DNA from: Schistocephalus solidus
Lineage: Eukaryota; Platyhelminthes; Cestoda; Diphyllobothriidea; Diphyllobothriidae
NCBI GenBank assembly: GCA_017591395.1
Contig: WEDG01001404.1
Coordinates: 1-64,000 of the forward strand
Length of the DNA: 64,000 bases
Direction of reading: 5' to 3'
In this document: positions 23,961-34,200 of the stretch, piece by piece
Layout: each line of letters opens with the position of its first letter
How positions within the stretch are numbered: the stretch's first letter is position 1
Translations under genes and position numbers: made by a program
Notes under the pieces: model-generated
The model's database searches: none
What the model was told of the DNA's origin: nothing
Seen by the model: the letters and a program-made list of their open reading frames with translations, nothing else

Positions 23961-24293
23961 ATCTTTGCATGCACTTTTTCTTCCCCTCCTTTTAAACTAG
24001 CATTGCCAACTCTTGACAACCTTGACACTTTCCTCCGAATTCGCAACCCTGGTGATAGTTTCCAGATTCAGTTGATGATCAAGGCGGGTTCTAATGGTTT
24101 TGCCTCTTTGATTGGTGGACTATGCAGTTGGCAAAGTCGCATCTCAATGATGATCTCTTGACCTCTACTGTCCCCTCTTCGTTTGACCCTGACGTCCACG
24201 ATGAGTTCGTCCTCTCTCACCTCCACTGGTGGTTAAAAACAGATGCTCTGACTGCTTTATTATCTCTCACATGACAAGGAGCGTTCCGAACCC

Positions 24294-25850
24294 TCATGGC
24301 AGTTCGACCGTCGATTTCGACGAGGTCCACCGTATGCTCCACACCAGGTGGTTCAGGGACGGTGATTTGCACGTGAGTTAGTTTTAAGTGATATTAGCCT
24401 TGCGCTGCAGCTACCGCACTCTCTCCTCCTCCCCCACCTGAGCCCGGTGTCAAGATAGAGTCAAGAAGACCGGATGCGGGAGAGGCGCAGGTGACTGGCG
24501 CGGCCGGAGCCGCCCCTGGGCATGCCACCACACCTGGCTCGGATCCCACGGAGTGGGAGTGCCATAAAGGACACATTAAGAAGGAGCCATTGCAACCTGA
24601 CTCTCAGTCCACTAGTCAGCCACTCCACACAAAACACACATTGGGCTGACCACGCGGTCCGAGTTATCCCGTCAGTTATCAACCTTCCAAGCTACGGCTT
24701 TTAGCGCACCGTGATAGTTTTAAGCGCGTCAGATTGTTTATAGTGAGGAAAATACGATGAGCTCTCGACCTCACTCTCTTCCCCACCCGCAAAATCAGAC
24801 CACTGTCCGAGACGGTCAGTTGTCTGATGTGGAAGCGGGTGCAACTGCTGGTGACCTCGTCTACGTGTACAACATACATGACCTGCCCCCCCCCAAACAC
24901 AAGCACCAGGATTTCATACAACAGGGGGTTGAACGGCTTACATCTCACATGTGTGAGATAGCCAGAGGTCACGTTAAGAAGGAGCCATCGCAGCCTGACT
25001 CTCAGACCACCAGTCAGCCACTCCACACAACATACATTTGACTAACTGCTAGGTCTGAGTGTAATTGTCAGTTGGCAACCTTCCAACCGCGGCGGTTAAC
25101 GTTAACGCACACTCTTCTCCTCCCCCACCTGAGACCGGTCTCAAGACACAGGCAAGAAGACCGGAGATGAGAGAGGTCGCAGGTGGCTGGCACGGCCGGA
25201 GCCGCCCCTGGGTGTACCACCACACCTGGCTCGGATCTCACAGAGTGGGAGTGCCATAAAGACCACATTAAGAAGGAGCCATTGCAGCCTGACTCTCAAT
25301 CCGCCAGTCAGCAACTCCACACAAAACACACATTGGGCTGACCACGTGTTCCAAGTTATCCCGTCAGTTGGCAACCTTCCAAGCCACGGCTTTTAGTGCA
25401 ACGTGATAGTTTCCAGCGCGTCAGATTGTTTATAGTGAGGAAAATACGATGAGCTCTTGACCTCACTCTCTCCCCATCCCTCACCATCGAACAACTGTCC
25501 GAGCCGGTCAGTTGCCTGATGTGGGAGTGGGTGCAACTGATGGTGACCTCGTCTACGTGTACTACGTACATGACCTGCCCCCCCCCCGAAACACAAGCAC
25601 CAGGATTTCATACAACAGGGGGTTGAACGGCTTACATCTCACATGTGTGAGATAGCCAGAGGTTACGTTACGAAGGAGCCATCGCAGCCTGACTCTCAGA
25701 CCACCAGTCAGCCACTCCACACAACATACATTTGACTAACTGCTAGGTCTGAGTGTAGTTGTCAGTTGGCAACCTTCCAACCGCGGTGGTTAACGTTAAC
25801 GTACACTCTTCTCCTCCCCACCCCATCCTCCTTACAGCATACACTGTTAA
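24294..25850 (+). repeat. Dimeric (A/B) tandem repeat, period about 692 bp
   Basis: After a head (CAGTTCGACCGTCGATTTCGACG at 24,299) two related units alternate: A (about 295 bp, ending near 24,681 and 25,372) and B (about 397 bp, ending near 25,077 and 25,769). Both contain GGAGCCAT.GCAGCCTGACTC, CAGTCAGC.ACTCCACACA and CAACCTTCCAA. Equivalent positions are 691-692 bases apart, so this is two tandem dimers. Further copies lie at 40.6-41.39, 49.3-50.45, 52.14-52.49, 53.04-53.31 and 53.7-54.1 kb. The short open frames across it are GC-rich shadows. Confidence 0.85.
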
Positions 25851-25998
25851 GGTAAACCCGCACAAGCAACCCTGGGTTTCAAAATGGCTATTACCCACTA
25901 TACATACTTATTTAGTGTCTAGCCAGTGCTAACCATATATAAATTCTAAAAATACTGAGACGCGGAAGCTTGCATGCTTTTTAAACGTCAGGACAATA

Positions 25999-26030
25999 CA
26001 CCTATATATATATATTTATTTATTTATTGC
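25999..26030. repeat. AT/ATTT microsatellite at a CR1 3' end
   Basis: TATATATATA followed by TTTATTTATTTATT directly abuts the CR1 terminus (complement TGCCTGTAAACTGGCAATAAA). It therefore reads as the (AATA)n/(TA)n tail of the minus-strand element. Confidence 0.7.
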
Positions 26031-27895
26031 CAGTTTACAGGCAAGGTCAAAAGGGATATATACAGTAGGGGGTCAAGCTGACAGTGAAAAAAACTCCTGA
26101 TCGTTCTTTAAAGTATTTTCAGGAGAAAAAACTGCAGCTTGTTGAACAGATTAAAGTTTAGGACAGGGAAGTGTTGACACAGGTGCACGGTGTAGTACTT
26201 CTCCTTTCGGTGTTGTGGATCTGGTCTTCTGTACTAGCAGCAAGTATGCCGGCGAGCGGCTGCTAGCTGTAGACTGAGGAATAACCCGATTACGGACTGC
26301 AGAGCCAGCAATATTGCCTTCAGCATGAAGTCCGGCATAGGATTCAGAGTCCGTAAACGCCATCAGAACGGAAGAGAGCTTCCAGAGAATCAGCACCCAA
26401 AATTCGCGGAAGGTGTCCTGAATGTAGAAAACTAGTGACAGCTCTCGTAAACAAAGGATAGTTTTGCTGAATTTTAATACTTCTGGGTAGTTTATTCCAG
26501 ATTGCTATAGCGTTTACCGAAAAAAACTGACGCTATTTAACGGTGCGTGCCAAAGGAAGAAATAAGAATACATCTCTATGATTGGTGCGCCGACAGTGGT
26601 CGAGCTGCCTCAGGGATGTAAGGGGGTTAAAGGTAAAACCGTTTTAAAGCTTGAACAGTAAAAATAGTCCCTTCTGTAATCTACGGCGCCACAACGGGTC
26701 GAGGCTTGTAAGCTCACAGCGTTGTTGGTAGGACAGGTTTCTGTGCTCTGAAGTAATAACTCTTTTAGTAAAGAAGTGCTGGACTGATTCTATCTTCCTC
26801 CGTTCACTCGCGTGCAGAAGGCTAAATAGAAACGAGCAGTATTCCAGACTAGGTCTGACATACATTTTATAAAGGCTGGTCCTAATATTGAGGGTTTTAA
26901 AATTTCTGAGAATAAACCCAGTGGTTTGGCGTGCTTTAGAGACAATCAGGGCGCAGTGATCTGACAGATTAAGACTACTAGAATAGGATATGCCCAGATC
27001 CGTTATAAACCCGGGCACATTTAAGTCATGACCGTCTATGCTTAGATGAGGCTGATGGTTCTCACAACTAACCATAACGGAGCATTTGTGCCAAGAGAGC
27101 GAAAGGCGCCATGTGCGACACCACTGAGCGAAGGCTTGAAGATCCTTTTTTAAGAGCTCAAGCGCAATGTGGCGATCGACCGGTTTATAACGATAGGCAA
27201 CTTTTTAAATCATCAGCGTACATAAAGGGCCTACCATACTGAAAACAATCAGGAACATCGTTCACAAAAAGGCAAAATAGAAGCGGGCCGAGTACACTAC
27301 CCTGAATAACTCCACTCCTCACGTGCGTGGGGTTGGAGATAACATCGGAAATTTTTACCCGTTGTGCGCGATCATTCAAATAGGAGGATATTAAGTTCAG
27401 AAGCTTGGTAGCTATGCCGAAGGAAGTAAGTTTCAGCAGGAGGAGATCGTGGTCAACACGATCAAAAACCTTCGTGAAGTCGAAATAAACGGTGTAAATT
27501 GCAAAACCACTTTCTCTAGATTGTAGCACATGATCAAAGTAAGAGAGCTGGCAGGTGTCACAAGATCTTTTTTCGAGCAACCCATGCTGAGCCGCATTAA
27601 GTAGGTTATTCTCTGTTAGGTGACGCATCAACTTGTCTTTTAATCAAGGTCTCTAATATCTTCGAGGCTGCTGGCAGTGTATTTATTGGCCTAAAGTCGT
27701 CAAATGACGTAGTTCGGCCGTGTTTGGGTATAGGCAAAATGTGCGATTCCTTCCATAAAATAGGGAAGGTTTCACTTTCAAGAGCAAGATTAAATATCTT
27801 ATACAGAAGTGACGGAAATATATCATTTGCATCCGCCTTTAGAACGCTGACCGGGACGCCATCTGGTCCAGGACTGTAAGACTGCGTACCAGAAG
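26018..27895 (-). mobile_element. CR1-like LINE, minus strand, 5'-truncated in RT
   Basis: The minus strand encodes SYSPGPDGVPVSVLKAD, KESHILPIPKHGR and FRPINTLPAASKILE (27,890-27,620); AQHGLLEKRSCDTC, VYFDFTKVFDRVDH, SGVIQGSVLGPLLF and MYADDLK (27,631-27,185, YADD at 27,209-27,220); and LGISYSSSLNLSDHC with SLEYCSFLFSLLHAS (27,075-26,644). It is a close sister of the 15-19 kb element. Frames change near 27,620 and 27,190, so it is a pseudogene, though the catalytic Asp pair survives. The 3' UTR with the U-loop hairpin and terminus follow to 26,018. The 5' end joins a plus-strand LINE at about 27,890. Confidence 0.87.
26075..26140 (-). ncRNA. CR1 3' UTR hairpin with U-rich internal loop (copy 2)
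   Basis: On the minus strand, outer strands AAGCTGCAG and CTGTCAGCTT give 9 pairs with one bulged T. The internal loop has T6 opposite T7CA. The upper stem is CTCCTGA/TCAGGAG. Position in the 3' UTR matches copy 1, while outer-stem bases differ in compensating pairs. Confidence 0.7.
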
Positions 27896-28766
27896 GACCA
27901 GTGAGGAGGATGATTCCTTCCAATACATTCTCAATGGGCAGCCCCTTTCAATTGTTGAGGAACAGAAGGACCTCGGTGTTCTAATACACTCCTCACTTAA
28001 ACCATCTTCACAGTGTTTAAAGGCAGCAAAACGCGCTACACAGGTCTTATTTGCGCTCAGACGTGGGTTTGTGCAGATTGGTAAGGAACTCTTCCGAAAA
28101 ACCAACGGGGTATTTGTTCGATCTCACTTGGAATATGCCATCAAGGCCTGGCGTCCGTGGTTTAAGAAGGATTATCTACAGCTGGAACGAGTGCAGGTGA
28201 GGGCTACGAAGATGGTCAAGAATCTTAGTAATCTGCCTTACGAAGACAGACTGGTTGAACTTGATTTGTTTCCTCTAAATTACAGGCAACTACGCGGTGA
28301 CCTCATCCAAACCTACCGGATTGTCAAGGGCCGCAATTGTGCCCTAGAATTTGCTGAATTCTTCGAATTGGCTGGGACGGAACATCTGCGGGGTCATCCA
28401 TTTAAACTGCAGAGGAAGTTTGTCCACACGGAAGTCCGTCGGAACGCCTTTTCGCAGAGGGTCGTTGGAGCATGGAATGGACTCCCTGAGGATGTTGTCC
28501 TTTCAGAAACTGTTGATGCATTTAAATTCAAACTAGATACTCATTTTCTGAGAAACTATTGTCAATATAATGAAGATTGTGTAAACAGTGGCAGGTTGCG
28601 CCTGGCCCACACATATCGATAACCCTACATTTTCATTTGTCAGATATATCACTGTAAACATTTATACTGATGACATTTTTGCATATGAATAGGGAGCTCA
28701 AGGGCGAAAGCCTACTTCCCTCAATAAAGTGACTTAAAGTGACTATATATATATATATATATATAT
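27890..28766 (+). mobile_element. CR1-like LINE C-terminal fragment (different family)
   Basis: An uninterrupted plus-strand frame runs to the stop at 28,622. It starts within QYILNGQPLSIVEEQKDLG and continues LEYAIKAWRPWFKKDYLQLE, VQVRATKMVKNLSNLPYEDR, LDLFPLNYRQLRGDLIQTYR, GTEHLRGHPFKLQRK and NAFSQRVVGAWNGLPEDVV. This is the conserved region after the RT palm. The 3' UTR ends CCTCAATAAAGTGACTTAAA and then a (TA)n run at 28,744-28,766. The open frame suggests a young, 5'-truncated insertion. It joins the truncated 5' end of the minus-strand CR1. Confidence 0.85.
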
Positions 28767-28889
28767 TCATCAGATGTGAGCAGATTAAACAGATCTCAAC
28801 TGGATCTCGATGTTTTCGATCACTCTGAACGAACATTGCGAGTTTTTCCGGAATCCTCTTCTACTACTCATGGACAAGCACTGACCCCT

Positions 28890-29900
28890 AACGAGTGTTC
28901 ATCAGAACAAGCGTCCTGAGTGGCTTGACAGCAACCTAAAAAGCGAAATAAAAAGGAAGCACAAGTTAAGGAGAAAATGCTGCGAATCTGTCTTCTGCAG
29001 TTCAACGTCGATAAGTGTACACTATTTCGCTTACGCAACCCATCTGGATCTGCCGACAGAAGAAGCTATTTTCTCACCGGTGAAGCCTTACCATACGTGG
29101 AAACCCAAAAGGATCTTGGTGTGCAGACGACAATAACCTTAAAACCTTTCTCTCACTGCTCGAAAGTGTCAAAGAGTGCAATGATTGTGTTGCGTGCCAT
29201 CAGACGAGTCATTTTGGATTTCGATAACGATCTCTTCGCTCAGGCTGTTGGAACATTTGTTAGGCCGATTTTGGCATATGTTGTACAAGCCTGGAGACCG
29301 TGGACAGTTCAGGCTCAGAACTTAAAACCAGTCTTTTAAAAATCTTTCGGTTTCTAATTTTTTTCCACAATGTTTCACCTGTACATGTGTACACGCATTT
29401 GAAGTTATGTTATGCTTTGACTCAAACATTTTAAATGTTCACCATTTTTTATATTTTTTGTAAACATGGAATGATAGTTATATATAAATAGGATCATCAA
29501 GGGCAATGCCTGTAACCCTTCAAAATATACAATATACAAGAAATGCCTCGAAAGAGTACAGATGAGAGCCACCATAATGGTTAGGAGTCAAATCTCCTTG
29601 TCATATCCAACCAGCTTAACGAATCTCAATCTGTTTCCTTTAAGGCAAATGCCTAGTGATCACCTGCAGACATTCTGCATTGTGAATGGATAAGATTGTT
29701 GCCTGAAATTCACGGGCATCTTTGAATTTGTTGCCACGACTCATCTCCGAGGTCAGCCATTTAAACTGCGCGTTCAGCAGGCGAGACTGGATGTGCACAA
29801 GTTCTCCTTCTTTGTCAGAGTGGTTAAACCATGGAATGCCCTCCCTGAAGACGTTGTGATTTCACCACTGGAAAGCTTTTAAAAGAACCTTGACAGTTTT
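28890..29900 (+). mobile_element. LINE with RT core deleted and a 3'-end insertion
   Basis: 28,905-28,985 encodes the pre-RT linker (RPEWLDSNLKSEIKRKHKLR). It then passes directly to FNVDKCTLFRLRNPSG, YVETQKDLGVQTTITLKPFS, IRRVILDFDNDLFAQAVGTF and YVVQAWRPWT (to 29,310), so motifs A-C are absent. Between about 29,337 and 29,536 an AT-rich piece ending GGGCAATGCCTGTAACCCTT looks like another LINE's 3' end inserted. C-terminal homology resumes at 29,540-29,880 (RVQMRATIMV, HLRGQPFKLR, VVKPWNALPEDVVIS). Confidence 0.75.
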
Positions 29901-29949
29901 GTTTTCCAAAATGATCCTAATCAATTAGGAATTTAACTTAGCCCTCGAG

Positions 29950-30890
29950 ACTCACGCACCACTTGTCATATTTTATGATCACATTTGAACTTTTGCAATC
30001 CACATGGTGGCTTTGTATACAACACTTGACTACTAACCTCAATAAATTACGTTTATTGATTATTTGATTTTGGCACTGCTTGGGCGCCGTCAACTATATC
30101 GTTCTTCGCAATAATTACTGCCTAGGTTAAACCAGGCAGGCAGGCAAACTATTCAAGTGAACTGATCGACGTATAAACTTGCCCGAAAAACGAAAGAATC
30201 CTGGAGGTACCAGCGAATTATTTTGCCGCTCTGCGTAAATACCTGAGCCTAAATTAGCGAATAAGAGAACATGATCGCTGGTCAAGAGTTCTTTTCCCAA
30301 CATTCGTGTCTTCATCTTCGCTATCCCTGAAGTATTTATAATACTTGCCTACCTTTTTTTAAAGTTCATTTACACTTAATTACAGTAGATCTCCAGTTAA
30401 CTTAAGCTTAGTTACTTTACGTTAAAGGCAATTCAAAAAACCCCATTTAATTGATTGAGTGATGAAGTGAAGATTTCAGTCCGCCGCACAAAACAGCAAC
30501 CCCAAATGCTGGGAAGCTGCTAAGGCCACAGGCGACCAACCAGTTTTGCCTCTAATTAGTTAAACTCAAAGATGCTGACAGATTCAACCCTAAAACGCCT
30601 ACAAAAATACACCAGCTCAAATTTTGGTAGACAAAACACAGTACGGCCCGTTCTTTTAAGCATTAATATCAAAAATATGAAAAGAAGCTTAACGAGGTAA
30701 GGCAAGTAAACCTAGAGACATGATGAATGAATAGTAGAACGATATAGCTAGAGAAAAAAGTAGACTGAATTTACCAGCTTTTAGCAGGCTGGATTGAAAC
30801 TGCCGCTGTTTATTCACGAGCTCGGATTTGATTAGGTGTGTGTGTAGACCATTAGAATACTTTCGAAATCTTGTGGGCTACGTTAAAATA
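29950..30890. other. Upstream flank of the carboxypeptidase gene
   Basis: AT-rich, with no recognisable coding sequence or repeat after the LINE 3' UTR. It should contain any distal regulatory sequence of the downstream gene, but no specific site can be supported. Confidence 0.4.
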
Positions 30891-30894
30891 CTTT

Positions 30895-30900
30895 TATAAA
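30895..30900 (+). promoter_or_regulatory. Candidate TATA box
   Basis: TATAAA lies 98 bases before the start codon at 30,993, which would place transcription start near 30,925 and leave a short 5' UTR. It is only a sequence match. Many flatworm genes are trans-spliced or TATA-less. Confidence 0.35.
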
Positions 30901-30992
30901 ACAAATTATTCCGAAGATTGTGTAGCAGTAACGTAGACGTTACTATACCCGCGCCTTCCATTTTCACGGCAGCCTCAGTTTTCTCGTGGAGA

Positions 30993-31274
30993 ATGTTTTT
31001 TTTTCAAGTGTTCATCCTTCTGTATGTCCTAAAAGGACTTTTTGCACGTACTTCGGATGATGACCTTGTGCAGTCTTTGCCGGGACTAAACCCCATGCCA
31101 AAGTTCAGACAATATTCTGGTTACCTCCAAGGCGCAACCGAGAATATTCAGCTTCATTACTGGCTTGTGGAAGCCAGTACAAATGCAGAGAAACTTCCAT
31201 TGGTTTTGTGGCTTAATGGCGGCCCCGGCTGCTCATCTCTCCTGGGTTTGCTCAACGAAAACGGACCGTTTTCG
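30993..31274 (+). CDS. CTSA: Carboxypeptidase exon 1
   Basis: 94 codons, ending in phase 0 at donor TCG|GTAATT. It encodes the signal peptide, [12 protein letters not shown] and [19 protein letters not shown] chose the ATG at 30,993 over the upstream in-frame one at 30,918 because it begins directly with a hydrophobic signal core. Confidence 0.93.
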
Positions 31275-34200
31275 GTAATTTTTTACGATATTGAGCTACT
31301 CTGCTAAGCTTTTCTCTTGGTTAACCGTGGCCAAAAAGGGGGCGGAAGACCTGAAATAATGCACACCTAATGGCTTGTCATGGCGGGCGTTTGCGCGCAG
31401 GAACCGTGAGTACTACCTAGCTGCCGAATTTGCGGGAATCTAAGCGTTTGAATAATCTTCTACGAATAAAAATAAAGCAGTTTCTAACCTTTTCAGAGTT
31501 AATGCTGCACCTTCAAGCACCCATCGATACTGCCACCTCCGTCCTGCTCGCGTCGACGCAGACTGCTAGCTAACTGACCCTGTTGGTTTTTGTGTAGTGA
31601 GACATTTTTAAAATCATGGCGTCAGTATACATTGAAGTATGAGAGAATTTGGATTTTCAAGCACTAGTTCTGCTGGTTTCACTGAAATATCAATTAAATT
31701 ACACCATCACAAGCCTATCATCTGTATTATCAAAATTAACACACATGAGAAAATCAATGGCGAAGCGTTTCTTTGCATAAATATGGCAGTTTTCTCATTA
31801 TTCTAAGCTGAAATCAGTGCCCTCATCCACATGTAACCCGCCACCTTCCAAAAGATTTGCAATTTAGGCGTCAGTTTTACGTTTTTTATCGATCGTAAGT
31901 TTGATGAATGTGTCCGGTCGTTTCGCAGTCTCTACCGTTTAGCCCTTTCGGGTTCTTATGTCGATGGAGCGAATAATGGGCACACATAGAAACAAGTATC
32001 TCGTCGCTCGAAGAGTTGAGGGCCGCTGCAATTATGGTGATAATTTAGCCTTGGTGTACGTGATCGATGCGGATTTGTACCGGTTTCTGTGTTACCCTGT
32101 GAGTGTTTTGAACAAAGCCCGTACTTCTTTCTATTCTAAAATATTGGAGGTATATGCTGTCACATCCGGAGGGTTCCATTGGCCCTGTGTGTGCTGTATA
32201 GAGTCGGTAGATAAAACCACAACCACCATCAAAGCGTGAACTGCAGTCCAACGAAAAAAACTGCAAGTGGCATGCCGTAACCTTTTTGTCTGCCTGGGGC
32301 TGCTCGATTTTTCTTTAACTGTCTCGGCCCTTTGAATGATGTTTCACTTGCAGTCTAGCTGAGTGTTTTATGAGCCACTTCCTCGATGGGAAAGGGGGGA
32401 GGGTGGTGGTTGAACCTCTGTTGGCTCTTTTTCCTTCGTCAGGTGAGTCGTTCTTAAATTCTGCGTTACAGTCTTGTCCTAAGATTCGTGTAAGTAATGA
32501 CGCAAGATCTTATAAGCTGCAAGAAGGTCAGAATGCCTGTTGATGGAGTTGGCACTTGAATACCATACCTTAGCCGTCAGCCGTTCCGTCTTTTAATTGC
32601 CCCGGCCTAAGATGGTGACTCCCTGAAGATTGAAAGTATAGCCAGTTTCTCACACGTGCGTCGCAAGTTGAGAGTTTGAGTCTAGCCTCTGAGCAGCCAA
32701 ATTGTGCTCCTGTAGGTGGGTCTGCAATTTTCGCCCGGTTTCCCCAACGCAATTGCCTTCCCCTGCTGCAACGTTTTCGGTAGACAATGTTGAGGTTTCA
32801 GTGAGTAGCAGCCTGTCTTTGGGTTGAGCCAAACGTCGAAAAATTGTGGAAATGAAAGTTAATAATATTCCTGACAGTTGTATAACAGCCGGACCAACGT
32901 TATTAAGCCGTCCTTGATGAGGCCTATTAGACACGTGTAGGGATTTTGATTAGTAGAAACCTGTAGGGCTTTTTGATTATCATTGCTTGCATGCCAGTTT
33001 TGTGCGTCTCAGCTCGACTTTCTTATTGTTTTCTGTTTTTAGACTGGTCCAAATAAAAAACTAGTCACCAGCCCGTACTCATGGAATTCGGTAATTTCAC
33101 TTTGTTTCTTTTCTTACTTTTCCAAACTTTTTCCAATTTCTTCTTTCGATCATTCACGCAAGTCGCTTATTCTAATGCGTATCTCTGTTAAAAATTATGC
33201 ACATTATTTCGTGGGACCAGCTGTCGGTTTTTTACGTTCAGTTGCACGCCTTGTCTGCCGACCTTCCATGCTTCGTATGCCAACCTCTAGGGCAGATTCC
33301 GGTGCTTCAACCTTACATGCGGGGACATTCCAGGCTAACCAGATTTCGGCAGTTTTCGCCTTCATTGCTTATTAGAACTTAGTGAGTCATTGCTGGTTAC
33401 GAGTTTCTAGTTATTACCTTTAATGGTTAGGGCATTCATTAAGACTTGTTAGGCCAGTCCCATTCAGTTGATTCTCCACGTCATAAGTGAACACTTCCCA
33501 TTTTCGTTGATTGACTGTCTTCTCGTGAGCGGATCTAAGCCTCATCAGCCTCAAACATCGAAACTTTTATCTCGGTAATTGGTGCATTTTGTCGTCTACC
33601 CAATTGTGCAGAATTTGCCCAGGTCGCTGAGTATGTGATAATCGCGAGGACATTTAAATTAGTAAATTCTACAAACCACCTATTAGATGTTTAGTGGTTA
33701 CGACCTTCCCCGTCTGCCTTTTAAGGAACACTTTGATTCTCTTTAAAATATCCATTTTTAGATTGTAAACATCCTTTACCTGGAGTCTCCCGCAGGTGTT
33801 GGGTTCTCCTACGCCGTCAATGGTAATGTTTCTACGGATGATGACATTGTAAGTCTCCTTCGTGTCATCCCTACCAATCTCTCTAATTCAACTGGCAATT
33901 TTCAGCGTGAACCTCCGTGGGATCTGTTTCATGGTCACCAGTTGCATCTTTTACGTTGTCAATGAAGCTTTTTTTAAATAACCGACATTAAAATTTTATG
34001 ACGCTTTCTAGAAGGAGATCAGACCATGGTAACTTAGATTATGTCCGTATGGCGTTTTGAATTCTCATTCGAATCCATCATCAGAAAGTCTCAGTCTAGG
34101 ACGAATATTATTCTTGTTACAGTGATCGCATCTCCTTCCCAACTGCTATCTTTAACTCGATTCCTTACTTATGTGACTTTTTAAAGTCGTTTATTATAAA

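Noticed and set aside
32570..32752. Minus-strand 60-codon ORF as a small gene
   Set aside because: It overlaps the PLE tail region, and a related frame recurs at 44,537-44,737 in another PLE remnant.
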